64,000 nucleotides of DNA from Curtobacterium sp. MCBA15_012 (GCF_001864935.2 NZ_CP126267.1:3348001-3412000); one strand, 5' to 3'. Numbered from the stretch's first letter, positions 1 through 9,231 are shown. The notes: generated by a model not told the origin, from the sequence alone. A program made the numbers and translations.

Positions 1-383
1 CCGAGATCGTGGTGCGGCAGCCCGACGTGCTCATCGTCGAGGGGCTCAACGTGCTCGCGCCGCCGGTGCACGGTCGTCTGGCGCTGTCCGACCTGTTCGA
101 CTTCACGATCTACGTCGACGCGAAGACGAAGGACATCGAGTCCTGGTACGTCGACCGCTTCCTGGCCCTGCAGCAGGAGGCGTTCGCGAGCCCGGACTCC
201 TTCTTCCACCGGTTCGCGTCGTTGTCCCGCGAGGACGCGGTCGACACCGCGACGAAGGTGTGGCGGGCGATCAACGAGCCGAACCTGCTCGAGAACGTGC
301 TGCCCACGCGCTCCCGGGCGACCCTCGTGCTCAAGAAGGGCGCGAACCACAAGGTGCACTCGGTGCTGCTCCGCAAGATCTAG
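1..383 (+). CDS. coaA: Pantothenate kinase type I, C-terminal part (5' end outside window)
   Basis: This is the last ~127 codons of a type I (P-loop) pantothenate kinase, which phosphorylates pantothenate in the first committed step of coenzyme A synthesis in the cytosol. The frame is open from base 3 with no visible start. The visible part has the [10 protein letters not shown] strand, the FTIYVDA strand, the W-Y-x-x-R-F segment and the N-L-x-x-N-V-x-P-T-R-x-R-A region near the end, all typical of CoaA. The P-loop half lies upstream of the window. It converges with the rplM-rpsI-glmM operon; the 210 bases between the two stops hold a long palindrome. glmM next to coaA is a common actinobacterial arrangement. 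Confidence 0.95.
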   Translation, partial: EIVVRQPDVLIVEGLNVLAPPVHGRLALSDLFDFTIYVDAKTKDIESWYVDRFLALQQEAFASPDSFFHRFASLSREDAVDTATKVWRAINEPNLLENVLPTRSRATLVLKKGANHKVHSVLLRKI

Positions 384-453
384 CGGGGCGCGGGGCGCCG
401 GGCGGCGCGGGGCGCGGGTCCGCGGCATGGCGCCGCCCAGCGCGACGTGCTCC

Positions 454-515
454 CGCACAACGGAAAGCAGCTCGCACCACGTGATCACGTGGTGCGAGCT
501 GCTTTCCGTCGTGCG
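454..515. repeat. 62-bp near-perfect palindrome between convergent coaA and glmM
   Basis: The segment 460-509 is a perfect 50-bp inverted repeat centred on 484/485, with CACGTGATCACGTG at the centre. After one mismatch (459/510) pairing resumes to 454-515. There is essentially no loop. Lying between two converging genes, it could end transcription from both sides, though it lacks a clear T-run. It is more AT-rich than its surroundings and unlike the GGGAGGCGCGG palindromes elsewhere in the window. Confidence 0.85.
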
Positions 516-593
516 AAGTTCGGCCCGGACGTCCGGGCCGGCAGCCAGCCGGGCCGGACGAGCCCGCCTGGCAGCGCCGCGCCGGCCCGCGCC

Positions 594-1970
594 CTACGCC
601 GCCGCGTCGAGCGTGAGCCGCGAACGCACGACCGCCGCGAGCTCCTCGGCGACGCGCTGGGCCTCGTCCTGCGAAGCCGCCTCGACCATCACGCGCACGA
701 CGGGCTCCGTGCCCGACGGCCGGAGCAGCACACGCCCGGCGTCCCCGAGCGCAGCGGTGGCCGCGGCGACCGCGTCCTGCACGCCCTGGTCGTCGAGCCC
801 GTGCCGGTCGACGCCCTTCACGTTGAGCAGCACCTGCGGGAACACGGTCATGCACGACGCGAGCTCCTGCAGGGTCTTGCCCGTGCGTGCCATCTCGGCC
901 ACCAGGTGCAGGCCCGTGAGGACGCCGTCACCCGTGGTCGCGTAGTCGCTGAAGATGATGTGACCGGACTGCTCGCCACCGAGCGAGTAGCCGCCCTCGG
1001 TCATCCGCTCGAGCACGTAGCGGTCGCCGACACCGGTCTCGAGCACCGTGATGCCCGCGTCCGCCATGGCGCGCTTGAGCCCGAGGTTCGACATCACGGT
1101 CGCGACGAGCGTGTCGTCGACGAGCATGCCGCGCTCCTGCATCGACAGCGCGAGGATCGCCATGATCTGGTCGCCGTCGATCGCGTTGCCGGCGGCGTCC
1201 ACCGCGAGGCACCGGTCAGCGTCGCCGTCGTGCGCGATGCCGACGTCCGCACCGGCCGCGAGCACCGCGGCGGCGAGGTTGTCGATGTGCGTCGACCCGA
1301 CACCGTCGTTGATGTTCATGCCGTCCGGGTCGGCACCGATCAGGGTGACCCGGGCCCCGGCGTTGACGAACACCTCGGGCGAGACGCCGGCCGCGGCACC
1401 GTTCGCGCAGTCGAGCACGACGTGGATGCCGTCGAGCCGGTGCGGGAGCGTGCCGAGCAGGTGCACGACGTAGCGGTCCTCGGCGTCGGCGAACCGGGTG
1501 ATCCGGCCGACGTCGGCGCCGGTGGGCGTCGGAGCGGACTGGTCGTGCATGGCCGCTTCGATGCGGTCCTCGACCTCGTCCGGCAGCTTGCGGCCGCCCG
1601 TGGCGAAGAACTTGATCCCGTTGTCGGGCGCCGGGTTGTGCGACGCGGAGATCATCACGCCGAAGTCGGCGTCGATGTCCGCGACGAGGAACGCGGCAGC
1701 GGGGGTGGGGATGACCCCGGCGTCGAGCACGTCGACGCCGGCGGAGGCGAGCCCGGCCGCGACCGCGGCACCGAGGAACTCGCCGGAGACGCGCGGGTCG
1801 CGCGCCAGGACCGCGCGGGGACGCGGTCGACCGGACGCCCGACGGGCGTCCGCATGGTGTCCGTGCGTGAGCACGGCCGCGCTGGCCTGGGCGAGACCCA
1901 GAGCCAGCGCGGCCGTCAGCTCGCCGTTGGCGAGTCCACGAACACCGTCGGTACCGAACAGACGCGGCAT
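594..1970 (-). CDS. glmM: Phosphoglucosamine mutase
   Basis: A 458-residue GlmM, converting glucosamine-6-phosphate to glucosamine-1-phosphate for UDP-GlcNAc and peptidoglycan synthesis. It opens with [12 protein letters not shown], the family N-terminus, which fixes the ATG at 1970. The catalytic phosphoserine loop SASHNP has its second serine at about residue 110, the metal loop reads D-G-D-A-D-R, the sugar loop GGEQSGH, and the phosphate-binding loop RPSGTEP near the end. Residues ~36-52 hold a short basic insertion typical of actinobacterial forms. The start is 22 bases after the rpsI stop, so it is the last gene of rplM-rpsI-glmM. Confidence 0.97.
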   Translation of the reverse strand: MPRLFGTDGVRGLANGELTAALALGLAQASAAVLTHGHHADARRASGRPRPRAVLARDPRVSGEFLGAAVAAGLASAGVDVLDAGVIPTPAAAFLVADIDADFGVMISASHNPAPDNGIKFFATGGRKLPDEVEDRIEAAMHDQSAPTPTGADVGRITRFADAEDRYVVHLLGTLPHRLDGIHVVLDCANGAAAGVSPEVFVNAGARVTLIGADPDGMNINDGVGSTHIDNLAAAVLAAGADVGIAHDGDADRCLAVDAAGNAIDGDQIMAILALSMQERGMLVDDTLVATVMSNLGLKRAMADAGITVLETGVGDRYVLERMTEGGYSLGGEQSGHIIFSDYATTGDGVLTGLHLVAEMARTGKTLQELASCMTVFPQVLLNVKGVDRHGLDDQGVQDAVAAATAALGDAGRVLLRPSGTEPVVRVMVEAASQDEAQRVAEELAAVVRSRLTLDAAA

Positions 1971-1992
1971 TGCGATCGGGTCCGTCGCGCGA

Positions 1993-2478
1993 CTAGCGCT
2001 TCGAGAACTGCGACGCCTTGCGGGCCTTCTTGAGACCGGCCTTCTTGCGCTCGATGACGCGGGCGTCACGGGTGAGGAAGCCGGCCTTCTTGAGGGTGGC
2101 GCGGTTGTTCTCGCGGTCGATCTCGTTCAGCGCACGCGCGATGGCGAGGCGGAGCGCACCGGCCTGACCCGAGGGGCCACCACCCGTGATGCGGGCGACG
2201 ACGTCGTAGGCACCGAGGAGCTCGAGCACCTTGAACGGGTCGTTGATCAGCTGCTGGTGCAGCTTGTTCGGGAAGTAGTCCTCGAGCGTGCGGCCGTTCA
2301 CCACGAAGGTGCCGGAGCCCGGGACGAGGCGCACGCGGGCGATGGCCTCCTTGCGGCGCCCGACGGCACCGCCCGAGACGTTGAGGATCTGGCGGGGAGC
2401 GGCCTCCGAGGACGCCGGGGCGCTCTCGGTGGTGAAGCTCTCCGGGGTCTGGTCGAGGGAGTCAGCGATCTGAGCCAT
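1993..2478 (-). CDS. rpsI: 30S ribosomal protein S9
   Basis: S9, 161 residues, a small-subunit head protein whose basic C-terminal tail reaches the P-site tRNA. The core starts near residue 38 with [10 protein letters not shown] and has the [10 protein letters not shown] loop. The end is [12 protein letters not shown], the conserved tail. The first ~30 residues are a non-conserved Ser/Glu/Ala-rich extension, common in actinobacteria. An AAGGA lies about 13 bases before the ATG. It is 36 bases after rplM, the usual L13-S9 pair. Confidence 0.97.
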   Translation of the reverse strand: MAQIADSLDQTPESFTTESAPASSEAAPRQILNVSGGAVGRRKEAIARVRLVPGSGTFVVNGRTLEDYFPNKLHQQLINDPFKVLELLGAYDVVARITGGGPSGQAGALRLAIARALNEIDRENNRATLKKAGFLTRDARVIERKKAGLKKARKASQFSKR

Positions 2479-2514
2479 GAGTGTTGTCAGTCCTTGATGT
2501 CGTCGTGGCCGGAA

Positions 2515-2961
2515 CTACTGTGCGACCTGGTCGAAGGTGTACGCCTTGGGCTGCTGCGCGGCGTGCGGGTGCTCGGGGCCGGCGTAGACCTTGAGCTTCT
2601 TGAGCTGCTCACGGCCGAGCGTGTTCTTCGGCAGCATGCCGCGGATCGCCTTCTCGACGGCGCGGGTGGGGTGCTTCTCGAGCATCTCCGGGTAGGAGGT
2701 CGCCGTGAGGCCGCCCGGGTAGCCCGAGTGACGGTAGTAGACCTTCTTGGCGAGCTTGGAGCCGGTGAGGGCGACCTTGTCCGCGTTCACGATGATGACG
2801 AAGTCACCCATGTCCATGTGCTGGGCGAAGGTGGCCTTGTGCTTGCCGCGCAGGAGCGCCGCGGCGTGGGTGGCGAGACGGCCGAGGACGACGTCGGCTG
2901 CGTCGATGACGATCCAGTCGTGCTGGACGTCTGCCGGCTTCGGGGAGAACGTACGAGTCAC
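2515..2961 (-). CDS. rplM: 50S ribosomal protein L13
   Basis: L13, 148 residues, an early-assembly large-subunit protein. The GTG at 2961 gives V-T-R-T-F-S-P-K-P, the usual actinobacterial N-terminus; longer in-frame starts would run into the leader. Family landmarks are W-I-V-I-D-A, V-L-G-R-L-A, the [10 protein letters not shown] strand, [10 protein letters not shown] and MLPKNTLGR. It is the first gene of the L13-S9-GlmM operon, preceded by a ~130-base leader and the promoter at 3100-3128. No strong Shine-Dalgarno is evident; GAAAG lies ~13 bases upstream. Confidence 0.96.
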   Translation of the reverse strand: MTRTFSPKPADVQHDWIVIDAADVVLGRLATHAAALLRGKHKATFAQHMDMGDFVIIVNADKVALTGSKLAKKVYYRHSGYPGGLTATSYPEMLEKHPTRAVEKAIRGMLPKNTLGREQLKKLKVYAGPEHPHAAQQPKAYTFDQVAQ

Positions 2962-3099
2962 AGGAGTGCTGCTTTCGTGTCGAGGTGAGGAGTCCGTGAA
3001 TCCCGCTCCGGTGGGTGTTCCGTGGACGACGTCCGCGGAACCGCCCGGTGGAGGGCTCATCTGACTGTCCGGCGCACGGGGCGCACAGACCAAGGTGAG

Positions 3100-3128
3100 A
3101 GCCTACCCGACGCGGCCCACCTTGTCGA
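3100..3128 (-). promoter_or_regulatory. Sigma-70-type promoter of rplM-rpsI-glmM
   Basis: On the minus strand, TCGACA (3128-3123) is followed by 17 bases and then TAGGCT (3105-3100). Transcription would begin near 3093, leaving a ~130-base untranslated leader. The box layout matches those upstream of infA and rpsL in this window. Read by eye only. Confidence 0.6.
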
Positions 3129-3140
3129 ACGCTCGCCACG

Positions 3141-3186
3141 ACGGACGGGAGGCGCGGTGCCGGCCGGCACCGCGCCTCCCGTCCGT
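3141..3186. repeat. Perfect 46-bp GC palindrome (GGGAGGCGCGG family)
   Basis: A perfect inverted repeat centred on 3163/3164, with arms carrying GACGGGAGGCGCGGTGCC. It starts 13 bases beyond the nuclease stop and ends just before the rplM promoter, so it probably folds into a terminator for the nuclease transcript. Relatives occur at 14638-14729 and 56479-56522. Confidence 0.8.
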
Positions 3187-3199
3187 GGGACCCACCGGA

Positions 3200-6100
3200 T
3201 CAGGCGGTGCGCACCTGCCGACGACGTCGTGCGACGAGCACCCCGGCCCCTGCGGTCAGCAGGAGCAGGGCCGCCGCGAGGCCGCCGCCGAGCTCGGCGC
3301 CGGTGAAGGCGAGCGTGCCCGTCGCGGGGTCGACGACCCGGATCGGCGTCCAGCCGACCAGCGAGCCGTCCGCCGCGGTCACGGCGAGGCGGTGCGCCCC
3401 GGCGGTGGTGCCGGCCGGGATCGTGACCCGGACGGTGCCGTCCGCACGGACCGTGGCGGTCGCGAGGAGCACCGGCTCGGAGTACAGCCAGACCGCGATC
3501 CGCTCGCCGGCGCGGGCGGTGCCGACGCCGACCGTGATCGTCTCCCCGGCACGCACGGTCGCCGGGGCGGTCACGCCGCCGCGGACCGCGTCGGTCAGCG
3601 CCGATGCGGACGGAGCGACCGGTGACGGTCCGGTGCCGGGACCGCTGCCTGCGCCCGTGCCCGTGCCGTTGCCGCCGGTTCCGGTTCCGGTTCCGGGCGT
3701 GCCGCCGGCGCCGGGCGTCCCGCTGCCGGAGGCCACGTCGAACCCGACGAGGATCGGGTCGTGGTCGCTCGCACGGTAGACGTCGTCGCGGTACAGGTCG
3801 GTGACGTTGTAGTCGTAGCGGCTGTACTCCAGACCGACCGACTCCACCGAGTTGATGTTCCAGATGTCCACGCCGGTGACGTCCGCGAGTGCCGCGGGTG
3901 AAGCGAGCACGTGGTCGAGCGACCCGCTCAGGCCGCCGAAGACGTACGACCACTCCGAGGCGTCGAGCGCCGGGCCGAGGTCGGTGTAGCCGGCCTCACG
4001 GAGGACGACCATCGGGTCCTCCTGGCTGTAGGCGTTGAAGTCACCGAGCATGAACACCCGGTCGGTGCCGTACTTCGCCTGCTCCGTGGTCGAGAACCCG
4101 GCGAGCGCCTTCGCCTGCGCCACGCGCGACGCGTTCGACGCACCCTGTCCGTCGCCGGTGTCGGCGTCCGCACCCGAGCCGGACCCCTTCGACTTGAAGT
4201 GGTTCGCGATCACCAGGAAGTCGTCGTCCGCGGTGCCGCCGACCGGACGGAAGGCGTCGGCGACGGGCTGGCGGGCGTTCACGAAGGCGGGGTCGTCGAG
4301 GATCGTCGACTCCCCGACCGGCGCGACGCGGTCCTGCTTGTAGATCAGTGCGAGGCGGATGACGTCCTCGCTCGCGGGCAGCTTCGCGGGCGACTTCACG
4401 TACGCCCAGGTGTCCTGCCCGGTGGCGGCGTTGAGGGCGGCGACGAGCGTGCCCACCGCGGCGTCGCGGTCACGGCCGAAGCGGGCCGAGTTCTCGATCT
4501 CCTCGAGCGAGACGACGTCGGCGCCGAGGCCGTTGATCGCCCCGACGATCTTGACCTGCTGGCGGGCCAGGTCGTCGGCGTTCGCGGCACCGCGGGCGTC
4601 GCAGCCGCCGCGGACGGTCACGGGGTCGCCGTCACGGTCCGTGTAGTACGTGCAGCCGGTGAGCTGGTCGCCCGTGGTCGGGAAGTAGTTGAGCACGTTG
4701 AAGCCGGCGAGCTCGAGGTCGCCTCCGACCTGCGCGGGCGCCGCGGTGCGCACGTTCGAGAACGACGCCGGCAGGGTCGCCACCGGGGTCGCTCCCGTGA
4801 TCGGCGACGTCGGCTGGAACTTCCACGTGTCGTTGCGGTAGTCGAGGACGACCGGCTTCGAGAAGGTCGCGGCGGCGCCGACCGTGACCGGGCCCTGGGT
4901 GAGCCAGGACACCGGGATCGACTGGTTCGCCGCACTGAGGAAGTTCGTGCTCGCGCCGTCGTCGAGCACCACCTTCCGTGCGGCGTTGTCCGCTGCGACC
5001 GCGGCGGCCTCGGCGCTGCCCGGTCGGGCGACCTCCGTCGGCTGGATCAGCCGCTTCGTCCCCGCGGCGAGCACGACCTCGCCGTACTGGTTCGTCGTGA
5101 AGGTGTCGGCGACCGTGTAGCTGCCCTGCGGTGCGAGGAGCATGCTCTCGAGCGACTCGCGCTGTGCGTCGGTGCGCGGGAACGCGAGCGTGGCCGGCAC
5201 CGGCTGCGCGACGCCGGTCGCGGGGAGCCGCACCAGGTCGGCGGTCGACGCGACCGTGAGCTCGGTGAGGCCGTTGAACTCGGACACCTCGCCGGTCAGC
5301 CGGACGGCGTCGCCGATCGCGACGCTGCCGACCGTCGCGGCCGAGAACACGAACACGGCGTCGGACGCGGTGTGCGTGGTCAGGTCGAGCGCGCCGCCCG
5401 TGCCGGCCGTCTGGATCGTGTAGCCGTTCAGCCCGCCGGTCGGGTACACCGCCGTGACGACGCCCTCGGTGGTCACCCGCTTGCCCGCGTACGGCGACGC
5501 CGCCCCGGTGCCCTGCAGCTGCGCGACGGTGACCTGCTCGGCCGGTGTCGTCGGCGTACCGGGGTCCGGTGTGCCGGTGCCGGGCGTCCCGGTACCCGGC
5601 GTTCCGCCGCCGCTCGTCTGGCCCGCACTGTTCCGCGGCGTCGGCGTGGTCGTCTCGACGAAGTCCGCGCCGTTGTCGTCGGTGTCGGTCGTCCCCGTCC
5701 GGGTGAGGGCGTTCGGCACCGCGTTGGTACCGGTGACCGGGCGCACCGTGCGCTCGAAGGTGTTGGACGCGCCGTACCCGAGCAGGTCCACGACACCCGG
5801 GGTGCCGGTCGCGACGGCGCCGGCCGGCAGCGTCAGCGGTGCGGTGCGGTCGGAGAGGGCGAGCGTCCCCGTGGTGCCGGACACGTTCAGCGAGACGGTG
5901 TCGTCGGGCGTCGGCAGGTCGGCGCCGACGGGCGTCGCACCACCGTTGCCCGGCATCGCGACGAGGAACGTCCCACCGGCGGGCACGGTCCCCTCGAGCG
6001 CGCTCGCGGTGAAGCTCCCGGTGCCGGCCGCGGGGCGGTACTGCAGCGACCACCCGGCCAGGGACACCGGTGACGCCGTGGGGTTCGCGATCTCGACGAA

Positions 6101-6271
6101 CTTGCCGTTGTACGGGGCGTTCGCGCTGCCGCCCTTCAGGTACGCCTCGCCGATCACCAGACCGGTGCCGGCGGGATCCGCCAGCGCGGACGAGACGGAC
6201 ACGAGCGGTGCCGCGACGAGCGTCGCTGCGACGGTGGCGCACGACACGGTGCGCCGGAGGGTCTTGGGCAT
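3200..6271 (-). CDS. ExeM/NucH-family extracellular endonuclease, cell-wall anchored
   Basis: A 1023-residue secreted nuclease expected to degrade extracellular DNA. A signal peptide covers ~1-31 (basic start, hydrophobic core, A-L-A-D). A lamin-tail domain follows (G-K-F-V-E-I-A-N-P at ~55-65), then a Gly/Thr/Pro linker and an OB-fold region (V-T-T-E-G-V-V-T-A-V). The endonuclease/exonuclease/phosphatase domain, roughly 510-850, shows F-N-V-L-N-Y, V-V-S-L-E-E-I-E-N, N-H-F-K-S-K, L-G-D-F-N-A-Y and S-D-H-D-P-I, the metal and catalytic residues. A second Gly/Thr linker and an Ig-like segment lead to LAFTG (~987-991), a hydrophobic helix and R-R-R-R, a sortase signal of the class E type. Monocistronic; terminator-like palindrome downstream. 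Confidence 0.9.
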   Translation of the reverse strand: MPKTLRRTVSCATVAATLVAAPLVSVSSALADPAGTGLVIGEAYLKGGSANAPYNGKFVEIANPTASPVSLAGWSLQYRPAAGTGSFTASALEGTVPAGGTFLVAMPGNGGATPVGADLPTPDDTVSLNVSGTTGTLALSDRTAPLTLPAGAVATGTPGVVDLLGYGASNTFERTVRPVTGTNAVPNALTRTGTTDTDDNGADFVETTTPTPRNSAGQTSGGGTPGTGTPGTGTPDPGTPTTPAEQVTVAQLQGTGAASPYAGKRVTTEGVVTAVYPTGGLNGYTIQTAGTGGALDLTTHTASDAVFVFSAATVGSVAIGDAVRLTGEVSEFNGLTELTVASTADLVRLPATGVAQPVPATLAFPRTDAQRESLESMLLAPQGSYTVADTFTTNQYGEVVLAAGTKRLIQPTEVARPGSAEAAAVAADNAARKVVLDDGASTNFLSAANQSIPVSWLTQGPVTVGAAATFSKPVVLDYRNDTWKFQPTSPITGATPVATLPASFSNVRTAAPAQVGGDLELAGFNVLNYFPTTGDQLTGCTYYTDRDGDPVTVRGGCDARGAANADDLARQQVKIVGAINGLGADVVSLEEIENSARFGRDRDAAVGTLVAALNAATGQDTWAYVKSPAKLPASEDVIRLALIYKQDRVAPVGESTILDDPAFVNARQPVADAFRPVGGTADDDFLVIANHFKSKGSGSGADADTGDGQGASNASRVAQAKALAGFSTTEQAKYGTDRVFMLGDFNAYSQEDPMVVLREAGYTDLGPALDASEWSYVFGGLSGSLDHVLASPAALADVTGVDIWNINSVESVGLEYSRYDYNVTDLYRDDVYRASDHDPILVGFDVASGSGTPGAGGTPGTGTGTGGNGTGTGAGSGPGTGPSPVAPSASALTDAVRGGVTAPATVRAGETITVGVGTARAGERIAVWLYSEPVLLATATVRADGTVRVTIPAGTTAGAHRLAVTAADGSLVGWTPIRVVDPATGTLAFTGAELGGGLAAALLLLTAGAGVLVARRRRQVRTA

Positions 6272-6406
6272 GCTGACCTTCGGGAAGAGGAGGGGGACTC
6301 CAGCACGCTAGCCACCTGCGGGGGCGTTCAGGTTTCCGGCAGGTGAACGATCCGGTCCACCCCCGTGCAGGGCACGCCGGTCCGGTCCGCCCGGGCGCCC
6401 TCGGCG

Positions 6407-7153
6407 TCAGTGCGCGACCGGCACCCACTCCGAGCCGACCCGGTGCACCGCGGGCCCGTGCCCGGGCAGCACGATCTCCGGGATCGGCAGCGCCCGCGCC
6501 GACTCGAGCGCCGTCGCCCCGTCGGCGGTGAAGAACGGCGTGATCATCCGGGGCCGCGGCTGCCACGACGCCGGCTGCGTGTCGTGGTGGGTGACGACGG
6601 CGTCGCCCGTGACGATCGCACCCGCCGCGGGCAGCAGGTACGCCGTCGACCCGGCGGTGTGCCCGACCGCGGGGAACGGCGTGATCGCACGCCCCGCGAA
6701 CGTGGCCGCGGTGAAGGCCGAGGCGCTCGGGACGGTGGTCGGACGGAGGGCGTCGGACCGGATCGCCCGGACCAGCCACCGCAGCACCCGCGGCGAGGCC
6801 AGGCGGCCACCGATCTCGGCGGGCGTCACCTGCTGCCGCTCGGGTCCGCGCACGTTGTCGAGCTCGTCCGCGTGCGCGAGGACCTGCACGTGCGGGTGTC
6901 GCTCGAGGATCCCCGGGATGCCGCCGACGTGGTCGACGTGCCCGTGGGTGACGTACACCCGGCGCAGGTCGGCGACGTCGTGGCCGGCCCAGCGGATCGT
7001 GTCGAGCACGAGCTCGCTGTCGGCGGGGTAGCCGGCGTCGACGAGCGCGACGCCGTCCTCCTCGGCGAGGACGACCCAGTTCGACACCGGCCCCTCGACG
7101 AAGACCACCCCGGGGGCGACGGAGACGACGGACCGGGGTTCGCGGGAGGTCAT
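6407..7153 (-). CDS. MBL-fold metallo-hydrolase
   Basis: A 248-residue metallo-beta-lactamase-fold protein. The zinc motif THGHVDH is at residues 69-75 (H70, H72, D74, H75), with later ligands in VGHTAGS, TGDAVV and PGHGP. It resembles glyoxalase II-like hydrolases with no assigned substrate; the sequence does not identify a specific reaction. It overlaps the truA stop by four bases (ATGA), so the two are probably translationally coupled, although a functional link to tRNA modification is not obvious. Cytosolic, with no signal peptide. Confidence 0.85.
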   Translation of the reverse strand: MTSREPRSVVSVAPGVVFVEGPVSNWVVLAEEDGVALVDAGYPADSELVLDTIRWAGHDVADLRRVYVTHGHVDHVGGIPGILERHPHVQVLAHADELDNVRGPERQQVTPAEIGGRLASPRVLRWLVRAIRSDALRPTTVPSASAFTAATFAGRAITPFPAVGHTAGSTAYLLPAAGAIVTGDAVVTHHDTQPASWQPRPRMITPFFTADGATALESARALPIPEIVLPGHGPAVHRVGSEWVPVAH

Positions 7154-8070
7154 CCCCCGACGCTACCGCCGGCGGGCTCGTGCTCGGACCGGCGCGCGCG
7201 GGTCTGCGATGCCCGGGCGGCGAGGGCGTCGTCGTCGGGGTACCCGACCTCGGTGAGGGTGAGACCCTTCGCGGGCGCGATCGTGAAGGCGCTGGTCCGC
7301 TCCTGCGCGACGCGCAGCTCCTCGAGGCGGTCCGGGCCGAACCGACCCTGGCCGACCGCGATGGTCGCGCCGACCATCGCGCGCACCATGGAGTGGCAGA
7401 AGGCGTCGGCCTGGAGGCGCGCCACCAGCACGCCGTCCGGCTCGCGGTCCCAGCGGAACTCCTGGAGCGTCCGGATGGTCGTCGCGCCCTCGCGCGGCTT
7501 GCAGAACGTCGCGAAGTCGTGCAGCCCCAACAGCGTCAGCGCACCGCGCTCCATCGCCGCCGGGTCCAGACGCGCCGGGTGCCAGAGCGTGTGCCCACGA
7601 CGACGGGGATCGCGGGGGGCGTCGGCGTCCGCGACCCGGTACTCGTAGCGCCGCCAGAGCGGGGAGAACCGGGCGTCGAACCCGTCCGGCGCGACCGAGG
7701 CCCGCGTGACGACGACGTCACCGTCCGGCCCTGCGATGCCGTTGATCCGCTTGACGAGTCCGTCCAGGCTGGTCCGCGGCGGGCCGTCGGGGGCCGACCG
7801 GCGCGGCCGGCTGAGCGCGCCCCACTGCTCCGCGGTGAGGTCGAGGTGCGCGACCTGTCCGGTGGCGTGCACGCCGGCGTCGGTGCGTCCGGCGACGGTG
7901 AGCAGCGGCGGTTCCCCCCAGCGGGTGAACACCGTGGCGAGCGCCGACTCGAGCGCTCCCTGCACGGTCCGCAGCCCGGGCTGCCGGGCCCAGCCCGAGA
8001 ACGCCGCTCCGTCGTAGGCGACGTCCAGACGGAGCCGCACACCGCCCTGGTCGCCGGCCGTCTCGTCCAC
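7150..8070 (-). CDS. truA: tRNA pseudouridine(38-40) synthase TruA
   Basis: TruA, 306 residues, makes pseudouridine at positions 38-40 of the tRNA anticodon arm. The N-terminal L-D-V-A-Y-D-G-A-A-F-S-G-W is followed by the catalytic loop G-R-T-D-A-G-V-H-A with the nucleophilic aspartate at D64. The second half has H-D-F-A-T-F-C-K-P and F-C-H-S-M-V-R-A-M-V-G. It is somewhat longer than the ~265-residue norm because of loops around residues 85-100 and 155-170. In many actinomycetes truA directly follows rplQ; here ~6.7 kb of accessory genes separate them. First gene of a two-gene unit with the MBL hydrolase. Confidence 0.96.
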   Translation of the reverse strand: MDETAGDQGGVRLRLDVAYDGAAFSGWARQPGLRTVQGALESALATVFTRWGEPPLLTVAGRTDAGVHATGQVAHLDLTAEQWGALSRPRRSAPDGPPRTSLDGLVKRINGIAGPDGDVVVTRASVAPDGFDARFSPLWRRYEYRVADADAPRDPRRRGHTLWHPARLDPAAMERGALTLLGLHDFATFCKPREGATTIRTLQEFRWDREPDGVLVARLQADAFCHSMVRAMVGATIAVGQGRFGPDRLEELRVAQERTSAFTIAPAKGLTLTEVGYPDDDALAARASQTRARRSEHEPAGGSVGG

Positions 8071-8137
8071 ACGAGCGAGCGTACCGGGGCCGTGCCGCGC
8101 CTCCCGGCCGTCCCCGAGCAGCGCCGGACGGCCGCGC

Positions 8138-8177
8138 CGTGTCAGCGCGTGTCAGGACCGCGTCAGTGGCGCGTGAG
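8138..8177 (+). promoter_or_regulatory. Four direct repeats at 10-11 bp spacing upstream of the ABC operon
   Basis: Copies of CGnGTSAG begin at 8138, 8148, 8159 and 8170: CGTGTCAG, CGTGTCAG, CGCGTCAG, CGCGTGAG. They lie on one face of the helix, and the last is ~46 bases before the ATG. A weak -10-like CACGAT (8188-8193) follows about ten bases later. Direct repeats at one helical turn are typical of SARP-family operators; the regulator itself is not shown by the sequence. Confidence 0.5.
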
Positions 8178-8223
8178 CGCCCCTCGGCACGATCGACACC
8201 GACATCGACGAAAGGACCCAGCG

Positions 8224-9231
8224 ATGACCAGCTCACCCCTCGCGGTCGAGGCGACCGGCCTCGTGAAGACCTTCGGGTCGAACCGTGCCGTCGACGGCGT
8301 CGACCTCCGTGTGGAGGCCGGGACCGTCTACGGCGTGCTCGGGCCGAACGGCGCCGGCAAGACGACCACCATCTCCATGCTCGCGACGCTGCTGCAGCCC
8401 GACGGCGGCGAGGCCCGCGTCTTCGGGCACGACGTCCGCCGCGAGCCGCAGACCGTGCGCTCCCTGATCGGCGTGACCGGGCAGTACGCCAGCGTCGACG
8501 AGACCCTCAGCGCGACCGAGAACCTCGTCATCTTCGCGCGGTTGCTCGGCCTGTCCCGCGGCGACGCGCGGCGCAAGGCGACCGAGCTGCTCGAGCGCTT
8601 CAGCCTGACCGAGGCCGCGTCCCGTCCGCTCAAGGCGTTCTCCGGCGGCATGCGTCGTCGGCTCGACCTGGCCGCGAGCCTCATCGCGCAGCCGCCGCTG
8701 ATCTTCCTCGACGAGCCGACCACGGGTCTCGACCCGCGGACCCGCGCACAGATGTGGGACACGATCCGGGAGCTCGTCGCGACCGGCTCGACGGTCCTGC
8801 TCACCACGCAGTACCTCGACGAGGCCGACCAGCTCGCCGACCGCATCGCCGTGATCGACCACGGCCGCGTGGTCGCCGAGGGCACCGCCGACGAGCTGAA
8901 GTCCTCGGTCGGCACGTCCTCGCTGCAGCTCCGTCTGGCGGACGCCGACGCGGACGTCCTCGCGACGGCGGCGTCGCTCGTGGAGCGCGTGCTCGGCACC
9001 CCGGCGGTCGTCAGCCCCGAGGGAGCGCGACTGACCGCCCCGATGACGGCGCCGGACCGCGTCACCGACCTGCTCGTGTCGTTCCGCGACGCGGGCGTCT
9101 CCCTCGCCGAGATGAGCGTGCAGAAGCCGACGCTCGACGAGGTTTTCCTCACCATCACCGGCTCGCCGACGCCCGCGGACACTGCCGCGGACGACACCGC
9201 CGAGCGCACGCTCGAAGGGAGCCTCGCATGA
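8224..9231 (+). CDS. ABC transporter ATP-binding protein, daunorubicin-resistance (DrrA) type
   Basis: A 335-residue ABC ATPase. Walker A GPNGAGKTT is at 40-48, the Q-loop near 87, the signature FSGGMRRRLDLA at 139-150, Walker B LIFLDEP at 159-165, and TTQYLDEADQLAD after the switch region. A ~100-residue C-terminal domain ending T-L-D-E-V-F-L-T-I-T-G is the DrrA-type extension. It pairs with the permease, whose ATG overlaps its stop (ATGA). The ATG at 8224 has AAAGGA eight bases upstream. It probably powers export of a hydrophobic drug or antibiotic; the substrate cannot be read from sequence. Confidence 0.93.
   Translation: MTSSPLAVEATGLVKTFGSNRAVDGVDLRVEAGTVYGVLGPNGAGKTTTISMLATLLQPDGGEARVFGHDVRREPQTVRSLIGVTGQYASVDETLSATENLVIFARLLGLSRGDARRKATELLERFSLTEAASRPLKAFSGGMRRRLDLAASLIAQPPLIFLDEPTTGLDPRTRAQMWDTIRELVATGSTVLLTTQYLDEADQLADRIAVIDHGRVVAEGTADELKSSVGTSSLQLRLADADADVLATAASLVERVLGTPAVVSPEGARLTAPMTAPDRVTDLLVSFRDAGVSLAEMSVQKPTLDEVFLTITGSPTPADTAADDTAERTLEGSLA

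Noticed and set aside
3911..6073. Long plus-strand open frame opposite the nuclease
   Set aside because: No motif or ribosome-binding site; the minus-strand nuclease has full domain structure.
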